NCBI GenBank assembly: GCA_963422745.1
Contig: OY730477.1
Span: 992,001-1,056,000, forward strand
DNA: 64,000 nucleotides
Direction: 5' to 3'
From: G963422745 sp963422745
Lineage (GTDB): Bacteria; Actinomycetota; Acidimicrobiia; Acidimicrobiales; Aldehydirespiratoraceae
Shown here in pieces: positions 26,427 through 34,990 of this stretch. A program made the translations under genes and the position numbers. A model generated the notes under the pieces. The model ran no database searches. It had not been told where the DNA came from and saw nothing but the letters and a program-made list of their open reading frames with translations. Within the stretch, counting starts at the first letter, position 1. Every line of letters begins with the position of its first letter.

Positions 26427-27485
26427 TCAGGCCGTGTCGAGGCGGGCCAGGATGCCCGAGAGGGTCTCGGCGTCGCCGGGGCCGTGGACGGGTATTGAGA
26501 ACTCAATGCGATCGATCAGCTCGCCGTAGCGCTTCGCTAGTTGATCGCCGATTGTGCAGTAGGTGCCGACCGTGGCGATCGTATGCAGCATCTCGTCGTC
26601 AACCAGTTCTGGGAGCTGCTCCCAGCGCCGGGCCTTCGACAGCGCCGCCGCATGGTCGGCGTGGTCATCCCAGCCGTGCACGGCGAACGCTGGCCGGTAC
26701 GACGGGGTCGACAAGTAGAACGCCACCCGGGCACGCACCGTGCGACACACCCGGTCCAGGGTCGCCTCGTCTGGCGCGGTGGCGACCAATGGTTTCATGC
26801 AAAGGGCGATGTCGCTGGGTTGGCGACCCCCACGGGCGGCGCCGCGGCTGATTGCGGGGGCCATGACGGATCCGATGTAAGCCGGTGAGCAAACCGGGTG
26901 CAGGCGGACCCCGTCGGCGACCTCCCCGGCCACGGCGCACATATTTGGGTTGATAGCGGCCACGTGCACGGCGATGTCGGGATGTTCGATCGGTCCCGGA
27001 TCGAACAGCGGAACCATCAGGTCGAGCTTGTAGTGATCGCCGTGGTAGTCGAGCGGCTCACGGGTCTGCCAGCAGCGCCACACCGCGCGCACAGCCCGGA
27101 TGTAGTCGCGCATCCACGGCGCTGGTGGGTGCCATTGCATGCCGAACCGGCGCCGCACGTGGCCCCGCACCTGTGAACCCAGCCCGAGAATGAACCGGCC
27201 ACGCGACAGCGCTTGCAGAGTCCACGCCGACATGGCCGTGACGGTCGGGGATCGAGGGAACGCCATCGCAACCGATGTGGCTAACCTGAGGGTGGACGTG
27301 GCCGCCGAGGCAACAGCAAGCACCTGGTAAGGGTCGTGTTTGGTTTCTTCCACGACCATGGCGTCGTATCCGAGGGCCTCCACTTGGGCGGCGGCCGCCG
27401 GGAGCGAGGTGAGATCCAGCGGCGTGTCTGGTTCGCGCAGGCCCGGGTCGAGCTTGCCGAGGGGTAATAGAGTCTCGGTCCTCAT
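26427..27485 (-). CDS. LLM-class F420-dependent oxidoreductase (TIGR03617-like)
   Basis: 352 residues from ATG 27485. VEALGYDAMVVEETKHDPY, TSTLRLATSVAMAFPRSPTV, WTLQALSRGRFILGLGSQV and EVADGVRLHPVCSP are the usual landmarks of this luciferase-like subgroup. It should use F420H2 to reduce an unknown substrate. The frame is open for 62 codons upstream, but only through the 80-bp repeats (reading ARRSYALRGTRTSCPT repeatedly), so the start is placed at MRTET. Divergent from the NTF2-like gene; their shared upstream region is amplified. Confidence 0.9.
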   Translation of the reverse strand: MRTETLLPLGKLDPGLREPDTPLDLTSLPAAAAQVEALGYDAMVVEETKHDPYQVLAVASAATSTLRLATSVAMAFPRSPTVTAMSAWTLQALSRGRFILGLGSQVRGHVRRRFGMQWHPPAPWMRDYIRAVRAVWRCWQTREPLDYHGDHYKLDLMVPLFDPGPIEHPDIAVHVAAINPNMCAVAGEVADGVRLHPVCSPAYIGSVMAPAISRGAARGGRQPSDIALCMKPLVATAPDEATLDRVCRTVRARVAFYLSTPSYRPAFAVHGWDDHADHAAALSKARRWEQLPELVDDEMLHTIATVGTYCTIGDQLAKRYGELIDRIEFSIPVHGPGDAETLSGILARLDTA

Positions 27486-27790
27486 AGGCACTGATCGTAA
27501 TTGTCGGGCATGATGTGCGGGTGCCTCTAAGCGCGTACGACCGCCTGGCCATTGCCGGTCCTCATGGGCACTGATCGTATCTGTCGGGCATGATGTGCGG
27601 GTGCCTCTAAGCGCGTACGACCGCCTGGCCATTGCCGGTCCTGATAGGCATTGATCGTATCTGTCGGGCATGATGTGCGGGTGCCTCTAAGCGCGTACGA
27701 CCGCCTGGCCATTGCTGGTCCCCATTGGCACTGACCGTACGGCCGGGCATTATTGAGGAGTGCCTCTAAGCGCCGATGACCGCTTGGCCA
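27481..27790. repeat. 80-bp tandem repeat, four copies, spanning two divergent starts
   Basis: Units start at 27481, 27561, 27641 and 27721 (exact 80-base period). Each runs from the LLM start region (CTCATAGGCACTGATCGTA) to a GTGCCTCTAAGCGC sequence that encodes the first residues of the NTF2-like protein. The last unit is the functional start of that gene (GTG 27760). The amplified unit is thus a whole divergent promoter region with a start codon at each end. Confidence 0.93.
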
Positions 27791-28167
27791 TTGCCGAGCT
27801 GATGGCCCGCTACGCCAACATGATCGACGAACGGGAGTTCTCCCGCGTCAAGGAGGTGTTCACTATTGATGCCCGCTACGACGTGTCGGACTTTGATATG
27901 GGCGTGGTCGTCGGCTCAGAACGGATCGAGCAGCTGTGGCGGGATTCCGACCAGCACCCGCTGGCCCACCACGTCGGCAATGTGGAGATCTGCGAGGACC
28001 CCGACGCCCGGGTGCGGGTGTACTCCAAGGTCCTTGGTGTGGGCAGCAGCGGACGGGTCGGCAGCGGCACGTACCGAGACGTTGTGGTCAAGACTGAGGC
28101 GGGCTGGCGGATCGCCGAACGGGTCGTGCAGTTGCGCACCCCCGACCGCATCCCGCCGCTGTCCTAG
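27760..28167 (+). CDS. NTF2-like/SnoaL-type protein
   Basis: 135 residues from GTG 27760 (GAGGA directly upstream). DDRLAIAELMARYANMIDEREFSRVKEVFTIDARYDV is the typical N-terminal helix-strand unit of the NTF2/SnoaL superfamily, ending in DVVVKTEAGWRIAERVVQLR. Such small cone-shaped proteins bind or isomerise hydrophobic compounds. Next to an LLM oxidoreductase it could act on the same substrate (inference). The last codons are partly repeated just after the stop. Confidence 0.85.
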   Translation: MPLSADDRLAIAELMARYANMIDEREFSRVKEVFTIDARYDVSDFDMGVVVGSERIEQLWRDSDQHPLAHHVGNVEICEDPDARVRVYSKVLGVGSSGRVGSGTYRDVVVKTEAGWRIAERVVQLRTPDRIPPLS

Positions 28168-28183
28168 CCGCATCCCGCCGCTG

Positions 28184-28537
28184 TCCTAGCCCGGCCCGGG
28201 GTTCGTCAGTCCTGCTGTTGTCGTAGCCTGGCCCGGGGTTCGTTAGTTCTGCTGTTGTCGTAGCCTGGCCCGGGGTTCGTTAGTTCTGCTGTTGTCGTAG
28301 CCTGGCCCGGGGTTCGTTAGTTCTGCTGTTGTCGTAGCCTGGCCCGGGGTTCGTTAGTTCTGCTGTTGTCGTAGCCTGGCCCGGGGTTCGTTAGTTCTGC
28401 TGTTGTCGTAGCCTGGCCCGGGGTTCGTTAGTTCTGCTGTTGTCGTAGCCTGGCCCGGGGTTCGTTAGTTCTGCTGTTGTCGTAGCCTGGCCCGGGGTTC
28501 GTTAGTTCTGCTGTTGTCGTAGCCTGGCCCGGGGTTC
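28184..28537. repeat. 37-bp tandem repeat, about 9.5 copies
   Basis: The unit TAGCCTGGCCCGGGGTTCGT plus TAGTTCTGCTGTTGTCG repeats exactly at 37-base steps from 28224 to 28520, with a variant unit first and a partial one last. No spacers. The GC-rich CCCGGG centre could form short stems. Nothing else is seen between 28168 and 28624. Confidence 0.95.
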
Positions 28538-28624
28538 GTCAAGAGCCGTCGTGGCTTCGGTCATGCTGTCGCGCCGGTCAAACGTTACGGGTTAGTTTGG
28601 TGTCGGGCCCGCCGGTGGCTCACA

Positions 28625-29881
28625 ATGGCAGCCATGTCAATTGATCATCGCTGCAGGCTCCATAGAGACGTCCGTGATCTGAGCGTTGAGGAGATCCTCG
28701 ATTCCACGATCCCTGCCGCGCTCGGCGATAACGGCGCGCTTGCTGCTCGCGGAGCGGCCTACCGGCGGGTCCCACCGTTGGGTTGCAGGGTTGGCGATAC
28801 TGAGTTCTCGCTGTGGCCCGGCCCGGACCGTATTGAGCTGCGCTCGGGTTGCGACGGGGTGGGCATCGTCGTTGAGCTCGCCGAGGACGCACTGTCCGAC
28901 GTCGTGCAGGACCGCCAGTCACCCATGGGGCTCGCCATGACCAGCCGGGTCAAGGTGCTCAACGGGGCGCTTGACGACTGGATCTCTTGGGAGCCGGTAC
29001 TGCGATGCCTCTTTGAGGGGCGCCCGGTTCACGAGCCGGGAATGGTCAACCTCGTTGACACCAACGGCGCCGTGATCAACCTGGATCGCACCTTCGTAGT
29101 TGACGACGACCCCGCAGAGATGGCCGGGTTCCTTGGCGCTGCCGGGTTCCTGCACCTGCGCGGGGTGTTCGACGAGACCGAGATGGCTGCGATCGGCACC
29201 GATATTGATGCCCACATCGCCGGGGCGGAGCCGGGCAGCGAACGGTTCTGGTGGGCCACAGACAGTGACGGCTCCAAGCAGGCGGTTCGGGTGCTGAACT
29301 TCCACGAGTGTTCCACTGCCATGGCCGCCCTGCTCAACGATGATCGTCTGATATCACTCGCTGCGCTTTCCGGTGACGCCCACCTCCCGGCCACTAGCGC
29401 CGAGGGTCTCGTGAAACCGCTCGGGATTGTAGGCGGGTTATCGGATCTGCCGTGGCACAAAGACTGCGGGCAGGGCCTGCACAGCTATACCTGCAACTCG
29501 ATGACGCTCGGCATCTCAGTGACTGGCGCCGACCGGCTGAGCGGAGCGCTCGGCGTGATCCCCGGCTCGCACCGGGCCAACACCACGGCCTGCATGCGTG
29601 ACCGGCTACTTGATCTTGAACCGCGCCTGCTCGAGACCCGCACGGGTGACGTCACCGTGCATTGCAGCGACACCCTGCACAGAGCTCACCCCCCGGTGGC
29701 ACAGCCCCGCAAGGTTGTCTACACCAGCTGCAGACTGGCGCCGCTTCCCGGCGACGGCGAGAAGCCCAACCCGCGCTACAGCCGCAAGGCTCGTGCGGAA
29801 CTTACTGACGTTAGGGACCGGATCGAAGCCGCAGACAACGCCAATCACGACAAGCGCTTCCGGGCGGTTCCTGTCGGGTGA
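28625..29881 (+). CDS. Phytanoyl-CoA dioxygenase (PhyH) family protein with N-terminal extension
   Basis: 418 residues. The C-terminal 270 residues look like a PhyH-type Fe(II)/2-oxoglutarate oxygenase: GFLGAAGFLHLRGVFDETEM at the start, LPWHKDCGQG with the HxD iron ligands, GALGVIPGSHRANT, and a later H (DTLHRAHP) as third ligand with a following Arg-containing strand for 2-oxoglutarate. The first 150 residues (VEEILDSTIPAALGDNG onward) are of unknown type. Likely role: hydroxylation of a small molecule, possibly in secondary metabolism. ATG 28634 is an alternative start. Confidence 0.82.
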   Translation: MAAMSIDHRCRLHRDVRDLSVEEILDSTIPAALGDNGALAARGAAYRRVPPLGCRVGDTEFSLWPGPDRIELRSGCDGVGIVVELAEDALSDVVQDRQSPMGLAMTSRVKVLNGALDDWISWEPVLRCLFEGRPVHEPGMVNLVDTNGAVINLDRTFVVDDDPAEMAGFLGAAGFLHLRGVFDETEMAAIGTDIDAHIAGAEPGSERFWWATDSDGSKQAVRVLNFHECSTAMAALLNDDRLISLAALSGDAHLPATSAEGLVKPLGIVGGLSDLPWHKDCGQGLHSYTCNSMTLGISVTGADRLSGALGVIPGSHRANTTACMRDRLLDLEPRLLETRTGDVTVHCSDTLHRAHPPVAQPRKVVYTSCRLAPLPGDGEKPNPRYSRKARAELTDVRDRIEAADNANHDKRFRAVPVG

Positions 29882-29985
29882 GCTTTCCATAACAGGCCCT
29901 TGGCGCACACGACCCGTTGATCCCTGCCCCCTGTTTGTGTCGGGTGAGCTTTCCATAACAGGCCCTTGGCGCACCGGTTGCGCAG
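29875..29985. repeat. 66-bp duplication of a gene end
   Basis: CGGGTGAGCTTTCCATAACA plus GGCCCTTGGCGCAC occurs at 29875 and 29941. The first copy contains the TGA stop of the dioxygenase gene. Confidence 0.9.
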
Positions 29986-30081
29986 ATCCGGTCACCGGTA
30001 AGGCCTAGATTCAGGTTGTGTTGATTTCTAGAACTTGAGCACGAGCATCTCAATGCCGCCGACCAATGAGAGAATCTAACT

Positions 30082-30225
30082 GTGAATGACAAAAAGCGAC
30101 GGATAAGAAAATGGTCTAATGATGAGACGGAGTATCGAGGTCAGAGATCACCTCCGAATGCACCGCCACTTAAGTCATCAACTCGTAAGCCAAAGGCACC
30201 TCCGGCTCAATACAAGAACAAGTAG
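30082..30225 (+). CDS. Small basic protein, 47 residues
   Basis: GTG 30082 opens a 47-codon frame reading NDKKRRIRKWSNDETEYRG, then a Pro/Lys-rich tail (PPNAPPLKSS, KPKAPPAQYKNK). It is very basic and probably disordered. The next frame (30232) starts 6 bases after its stop, so the pair looks like an operon start. No strong ribosome-binding site. Function unknown. Confidence 0.5.
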   Translation: MNDKKRRIRKWSNDETEYRGQRSPPNAPPLKSSTRKPKAPPAQYKNK

Positions 30226-30231
30226 CGACCT

Positions 30232-30340
30232 GTGCCGACGTCGCTGCTCGGACTCGTGATCTTTGTGATATCGGTATACCCGGGGTTCGGTTTCTTACAG
30301 GGCGATCTTCCCCGGCCGCGCCGTGCTGTTGTACCGTTGC
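30232..30340 (+). pseudogene. 5' fragment of a membrane-protein gene (DUF6338-like)
   Basis: GTG 30232 begins MPTSLLGLVIFVISVYPGFGF, one membrane helix ending in a PGF motif, followed by PRPRRA. This resembles the start of DUF6338 membrane proteins, but after about 35 codons the sequence becomes unrelated and runs into a hairpin and a res fragment. Only the gene start is left. The family assignment is tentative. Confidence 0.4.
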
Positions 30341-30349
30341 CAGCATGGT

Positions 30350-30376
30350 GGCGGGCCTCTGACGGGGTGGCCCGCC
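30350..30376. other. Strong GC hairpin
   Basis: GGCGGGCC and GGCCCGCC form a perfect 8-bp stem with an 11-base loop. There is no T run after it, so it is not a standard terminator. It marks the point where the membrane-protein fragment ends and a res-derived piece (about 30375-30425) begins. Confidence 0.4.
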
Positions 30377-30523
30377 GCCGGGCGGGAGGCTCAGTTGGCT
30401 ACAAAGAAGTAGCAAGGTGGAACTTGTGCGGCGATTGGTGTTAGATCAGTGAGTTGGTAGTTTGGGTATGAGCCTGTGGGCTTCGCACCAATTTCTTGTA
30501 CTGGTTGGCTTGGGGTAGGCCTG

Positions 30524-30931
30524 ATGAAGTTCTTTGGTTTCTTGGTCGCTGGGTTGTGGTTGCCTATTTTCTCGACTGCAGCTGCAGCTGAGGACGGGCC
30601 GGTTGGTTCGGTGGAGGGCCAGGTCAATCCGGTGGTGGAGTCCTATGCGCGTGATTATGTGGTGTCGTATGAGGAGGCTGAGCGGCGCTTGGGTCGGGTT
30701 GGTGTGTTGCAGGAGGTGATGGCTTCGATTCGTGAATGGAGCATGACCGGTTAGCTGGTTGGGGGATCGATCATGGTGAGCGGTTTGTGGCGTGGGTCTG
30801 GTTGACCGGGGATCGGCCAGCCGGGAGTGGAGTATTACTTTCGGGTCAAGGCAGTTAGTAGTGCTGGTGTGGTCGGCAGCTGGGGACCTGGCAACAACTA
30901 TGTATCCCTGAGAGTACCGAAACGATCCTGA
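30524..30931 (+). pseudogene. Relic of an FnIII serine protease, middle deleted
   Basis: ATG 30524 with the upstream leader shared by the intact paralogues begins MKFFGFLVAGLW and the pro-region (NPVVESYARDYVVSYEEAERRLGRVGVLQEVMASIRE). A frameshift follows at about 30738, after which AGWGIDHGERFVAWVWLTGD continues in another frame and fuses directly to the last FnIII end (VEYYFRVKAV, GSWGPGNNYVSLRVPK). The catalytic domain and nearly all FnIII modules are missing. Confidence 0.85.
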
Positions 30932-31242
30932 CGAAGACTCTCACCTTGATGACGATCCACACGATCTCTTCCGCCTACCCCTAGCTTTGATTGTGTGTCG
31001 TTGAGAGATATGTGGCAGTGAGAGATACTTTCAGCGGGCGCGGTGGTTCTTCAGCCCCCGCCGTGATTATTCACCTTGATGGTTCGTGATCCGACACGAC
31101 CGCCCACTCAGTGACAGCCCCTCAAGGCAACCACATCAGCTGCATACTAGTTCCATGGTGCGTGTCCAGGCGGAGCAATCCGAGTTTCAATCACCGCTCT
31201 GGAGACCGTGCTGATCGTCACTTTGGAGACCGTAGGGCGACC

Positions 31243-31560
31243 TCTCGGTACCTGGGAGGCTAAATCAGCTACAAGAAGTAGCAGTCTCTAGCTGTGACAT
31301 TGACTACTGGGGAGGAATACGAATATCAGATCATAGCGCAGAATAATCTGGGCATGAAGAGTGATAGCCGTTCCGTCAGTGTCACCGCTCCTATTGCTCT
31401 TATGGCGGTTCTTGCTAGCAAGAGGACGCGTCTTGAGATCGTGTTTCCTCAACGTGGCGCGCATCAGACACTCTATCGTCGTTCGGCTGCTGGACCTAGT
31501 CCGGTTGAAGCCTCTTGTCTTGGACGGATTGCTGCGATCTGGGCTTGATCCTGGCCGATC
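31243..31560 (+). pseudogene. Mosaic of res and FnIII-protease fragments
   Basis: About 31243-31285 matches res 36500-36545. From 31294 comes a piece of the first protease FnIII module (GEEYEYQIIAQNNLGMKSDSRSV). From about 31425 comes a piece of res (EIVFPQRGAHQTLYRR in one frame), matching 36890-36990 with drift. The fragments are joined without obvious repeats. From 31600 to 31740 lie two copies of the repeat found upstream of mod2. The 310 bases before this feature (30932-31242) show only weak similarity to protease 3' flanks. Confidence 0.7.
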
Positions 31561-31784
31561 ACACCGCCAGGGTCCCCGTAGCCGTGGTGGTCGTTTTCTA
31601 TAATGGCACGGTAGGCGAATAGGGTTTGCGGGTGTGGGCGGCGGGCTGCGGCTTGACCAATTATCCGATGTCGCATTAGGCGAATAAGGTTCTCGGGGGT
31701 GTGCGGCTTGGCCAGGCATCCGAACGGGGAGCTGGAGTTCGACGCCGACGAAGACGATCCCAGGACGACGGACACGAAACACTT

Positions 31785-34766
31785 ATGAGACGCAAGGCCA
31801 ACAAGCCGATTGACAGTTACGCGCACACCGACGCCGAGCGGGCTAACAATCCGCCGGTGGGTTTGGTGAGCGCTGGTACTGATCCCGACGACGGACCGCG
31901 GCGCTATCGCCACCGCCGGGGGGGGGGTCTCGGCGATCAGAATCCCGGCGCTGAGCGCAAGCCCGGCGAGGACAGTTCTCCGCAGGGTGATCCCGGCGAG
32001 CGCGGCGCCGACGCGGTCGGTTCTGGGGACGGCGAGGGTGGGCGCGGCCCCGCTGGGGGCAGTGTTGGCGCTGAGAGCGGCGCCAGCGAGGGTGAGCGTG
32101 GTCCCGGCGAGGACAGTTTTTCGGAGCGCGGTCCTGTTGAGGACAGTTTTTCGGAGGGTGGTACTAAAGAAGAGGGCGGCGTTGGCGAGCGCGGTCCCGC
32201 TGGGGGCGGCGTTGGTGAGGATGGCTTTGAGGAGGTTGGTGGGTCTGGGGATTGTTATGTCGCGTCTGTTGGGGTTGATCCGCATCTAGAGCCGGAGTTG
32301 ATTTGGGCGGCTAAGGCGGCGCGCCGTGATCTTGTGGTGCCGACGGTGTCGTTGCATGTGCATGAGCGGATCGATCCGCGCACGATTATTGAGGCGGTGC
32401 GGCGAACCGATGGCGATCCGGGTCAGCAGGGTTCGTTGTTTGAGCAGCCGGGGGAGAATCCTCCGTTGCGTCAGGCGATCGAGTTTTATCGTCATGCTCA
32501 TAATTGGTCTAATCGGCTGATCGCGGGTGACAGTTTGTTGGTGATGAACAGTTTGTTGGCTAAGGAGAATCTGGGCGGGAAGGTGGGGATGGTGTATGTG
32601 GATCCGCCTTATGGGATCAAGTACGGGTCGAACTTTCAGCCTTTCACGAACAAGCGGGAGGTGACTGATGGTAAGGCAACGCATTTGAGTCGGGAGCCGG
32701 AGACGATCCGGGCATTTCGTGATACTTGGGAGTTGGGTATTCATTCGTATCTGAGTTACATGCGGGATCGGTTGTTGTTGGCCCGGGATTTGCTGGCAGA
32801 ATCGGGTAGTTGTTTCGTGCAGATCGGCGACGAAAACGTACACCGGATGGCCCTGTTGTGCGATGAAGTTTTTGGTGCCGAGAATCGTATGGCGACGATC
32901 ACCTATGCCACAAGCGGTGGAAGTTCGTCCAAGACTCTGCCTGAGGTGGGTGACTACCTGCTGTGGTATGCACGGGACAAAGAACGGGTGAAGTACCGCC
33001 AACTCTACGAACAACTCGACCGGGCCGGGATCGTGAAGTTGTTTACCTCATATGCGACAACGGTAGAGTTCCCTGATGGCACTACTCGCAGGCTGACTCC
33101 TGAGGAGCGTTTAGATCCCGACGAGCATCTTCCAGCCGATGCCCGGATCTTTAAGGCGGAGCAGTTAAGGTCCCAAGGGTCTTCTACTACCGGTCGAACC
33201 CGGCCTTACCGGTGGCGGGGCCATTCCTATCCCTGCCCTGACACCCTCCAATGGAGGGTGTCACCAGCCGGTATGGATCGATTAGCGGAACTTAACCGCC
33301 TGTTTTCGTACAGCCCGACAGCGTTGTTTTGGAAGCGGTATGAGGACGAGGTGGCGGGTCGCCGAATCAACAACGTATGGCACCGGCAGATGTCCGCGTC
33401 CGATAAGCGTTATGTGGTGCAGACGGCCAGGTCGGTTATTCAGCGTTGTTTGTTGATGACGACCGATCCGGGTGATTTGGTGTTCGATCCGACGTGTGGG
33501 AGTGGTACTACTGCGTTTGTGGCTGAGCAGTGGGGTCGGCGTTGGATTACTTGTGATACGTCGCGGGTGGCGTTGGCTCTGGCTCGCCAGCGGCTCATGA
33601 CGGCCACGTTTGACTATTACACTTTGGCTCATCCCGGCGAGGGGGTCCGCAGCGGTTTTGTGTATCGCACTGTGCCCAAGGTGTCGGCTGCCAGCCTTGC
33701 CTACGATGAGCCTCCGCAGCTCACCACTGTGTATGACCAGCCTGAGAGGGATCGGGGTAAGCACCGGGTGACAGGGCCGTTCACGATCGAGGCGGTGCCA
33801 GCCCCTACCGTGTTGGGTCTCGACGCCCCCGACCCCGGGGCCCGCTCCTCGACCTCGGCGGTGCCCACCCCTACCGTGTTGGGTCTCGACGCTCCTCTAA
33901 GCATTGACGATCACCCGACAGCCGCGTTAGCACTCCCGGCCCCGGCTGATAATTCGATCGCTCGTGAGGGTGAGACCGTTCGTCACCAGGAGTGGATCAA
34001 TGAGCTGGCCAATGCCGGGATCCGAGGCAAAGGGCGCCAGCGCATCGCCTTCACCCGGCTGGAGCCGCTGGCTTGTACTCGTTTGCATGCGGTCGGCGAG
34101 GCTTCCTCGGTTGATTGGGAGACACCCCGCCGGGTGGTGGTGGCTTTTGGCCCTGAGTTCGCCCCGCTTGAGCAGCGCCGGGTGGAGCACGCTATTGAAG
34201 AGGCAACCATGCTGGTGCCCAGGCCTGAGCTGGTCGTGTTTGCTGCTTTTGCTTTTGATCCTGAGGCGGCTAAAGACATTGATGAGATCCGCTGGCCTGG
34301 TATCACACTCGTGCGGGCCGCGATGAACACTGATCTGCAGACCGATGACCTCACGAAGGCCCGGACTGCTAATGAGAGCTTTTGGCTGGTCGGCCAACCC
34401 GAGGTTGTGGTGACCGGCGATGAAGACGGTGGCTTTCAGGTGGAGGTGTTGGGTTTCGACTACTTCGACATCGACTCCGGTGAGCATATTTCCGGTGAGG
34501 CCACCGACATCGCTGTGTGGCTGCTCGACACCGACTACGACGGGCGCAGCCTTTTTCCGCGTCAGGTGTTTTTCCCCTCCGACGGTGCTAAAAGGGGCTG
34601 GTCCAAGCTGGCTAAGACCCTCAAAGCCGGGATCGACAGCGAGCGCATGGCCGCCTACTCCGGCACCGTGTCGTTACCGTTCGAGGCGGGTGATAACAGG
34701 CGGGCCGCGGTGAAGATCACCGACAACCGCGGCATAGAGAGCCTCGTCGTCATGGACCTACGTTGA
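31785..34766 (+). CDS. Type III DNA methyltransferase Mod, copy 1
   Basis: 993 residues. ATG 31785 (MRRKANKPIDSYAH) is chosen by comparison with mod2. The N-terminal NNPPVGLVSAGTDPDDGPRRY is followed by a G10 run and a low-complexity insertion (about 48-160), then YDPHLEPEL-like sequence and SLHVHERIDPRTIIEAVRRTDG. The methylase has DPPYGIKYGSNF at about 273 and FDPTCGSGTTAF at about 567. With DPPY first and the target recognition domain between the motifs, this is a beta-class N6-adenine or N4-cytosine enzyme; type III Mods methylate N6-adenine. A long C-terminal part contains RLEPLACTRLHAVGE and FAAFAFDPEAAKDI. The res gene follows. Confidence 0.92.
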   Translation: MRRKANKPIDSYAHTDAERANNPPVGLVSAGTDPDDGPRRYRHRRGGGLGDQNPGAERKPGEDSSPQGDPGERGADAVGSGDGEGGRGPAGGSVGAESGASEGERGPGEDSFSERGPVEDSFSEGGTKEEGGVGERGPAGGGVGEDGFEEVGGSGDCYVASVGVDPHLEPELIWAAKAARRDLVVPTVSLHVHERIDPRTIIEAVRRTDGDPGQQGSLFEQPGENPPLRQAIEFYRHAHNWSNRLIAGDSLLVMNSLLAKENLGGKVGMVYVDPPYGIKYGSNFQPFTNKREVTDGKATHLSREPETIRAFRDTWELGIHSYLSYMRDRLLLARDLLAESGSCFVQIGDENVHRMALLCDEVFGAENRMATITYATSGGSSSKTLPEVGDYLLWYARDKERVKYRQLYEQLDRAGIVKLFTSYATTVEFPDGTTRRLTPEERLDPDEHLPADARIFKAEQLRSQGSSTTGRTRPYRWRGHSYPCPDTLQWRVSPAGMDRLAELNRLFSYSPTALFWKRYEDEVAGRRINNVWHRQMSASDKRYVVQTARSVIQRCLLMTTDPGDLVFDPTCGSGTTAFVAEQWGRRWITCDTSRVALALARQRLMTATFDYYTLAHPGEGVRSGFVYRTVPKVSAASLAYDEPPQLTTVYDQPERDRGKHRVTGPFTIEAVPAPTVLGLDAPDPGARSSTSAVPTPTVLGLDAPLSIDDHPTAALALPAPADNSIAREGETVRHQEWINELANAGIRGKGRQRIAFTRLEPLACTRLHAVGEASSVDWETPRRVVVAFGPEFAPLEQRRVEHAIEEATMLVPRPELVVFAAFAFDPEAAKDIDEIRWPGITLVRAAMNTDLQTDDLTKARTANESFWLVGQPEVVVTGDEDGGFQVEVLGFDYFDIDSGEHISGEATDIAVWLLDTDYDGRSLFPRQVFFPSDGAKRGWSKLAKTLKAGIDSERMAAYSGTVSLPFEAGDNRRAAVKITDNRGIESLVVMDLR
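31918..31927 (+). repeat. G10 homopolymer near the 5' end of mod1
   Basis: Ten G encode RRGGGLGD at about codon 45. Loss of one G would shift the frame to one that stays open only to 32289, giving a truncated product without methylase motifs. Its position near the gene start is typical of phase-variable mod genes. Confidence 0.85.
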
Positions 34767-34990
34767 GTACGGAAGCGACCCGGAACCACCGATACCAGCC
34801 ACTAGCAGTCTGGCTATCCAGCGAGCACCGAGGTTGGCCCGGGACCGTCACTTTGGAATCCCGGCGTTGTTTCTGGTGGGGTCTCCAGTGAGCATCGAAG
34901 CTGGCCCGGAACCGAGACCGACACTTGTCACTAGTAACGTGGCTATCCAGTGAGCACCGAATCTGGCCCGGAACCGACACTCTGGACCCC
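34764..34990. repeat. Repeated copies of the res start region
   Basis: Between mod1 and res1 the sequence (G/T)TGAGCACCGA-GTTGGCCCGGAACCG occurs near 34764, 34822 and 34887 and finally at 34949, the functional start. Each copy would encode STExGPxP, as in the res N-terminus. Units are about 62-66 bases long. Confidence 0.8.

Noticed and set aside
28184..28537. CRISPR-like regular repeat array (also 23694-24015)
   Set aside because: Units follow each other directly without spacers, so these are plain tandem repeats; no cas genes are near.
31987..32289. Separate gene inside mod1 (and 38670-38915 inside mod2)
   Set aside because: It is the alternative frame of the low-complexity insertion; it matters only as the path taken after slippage.
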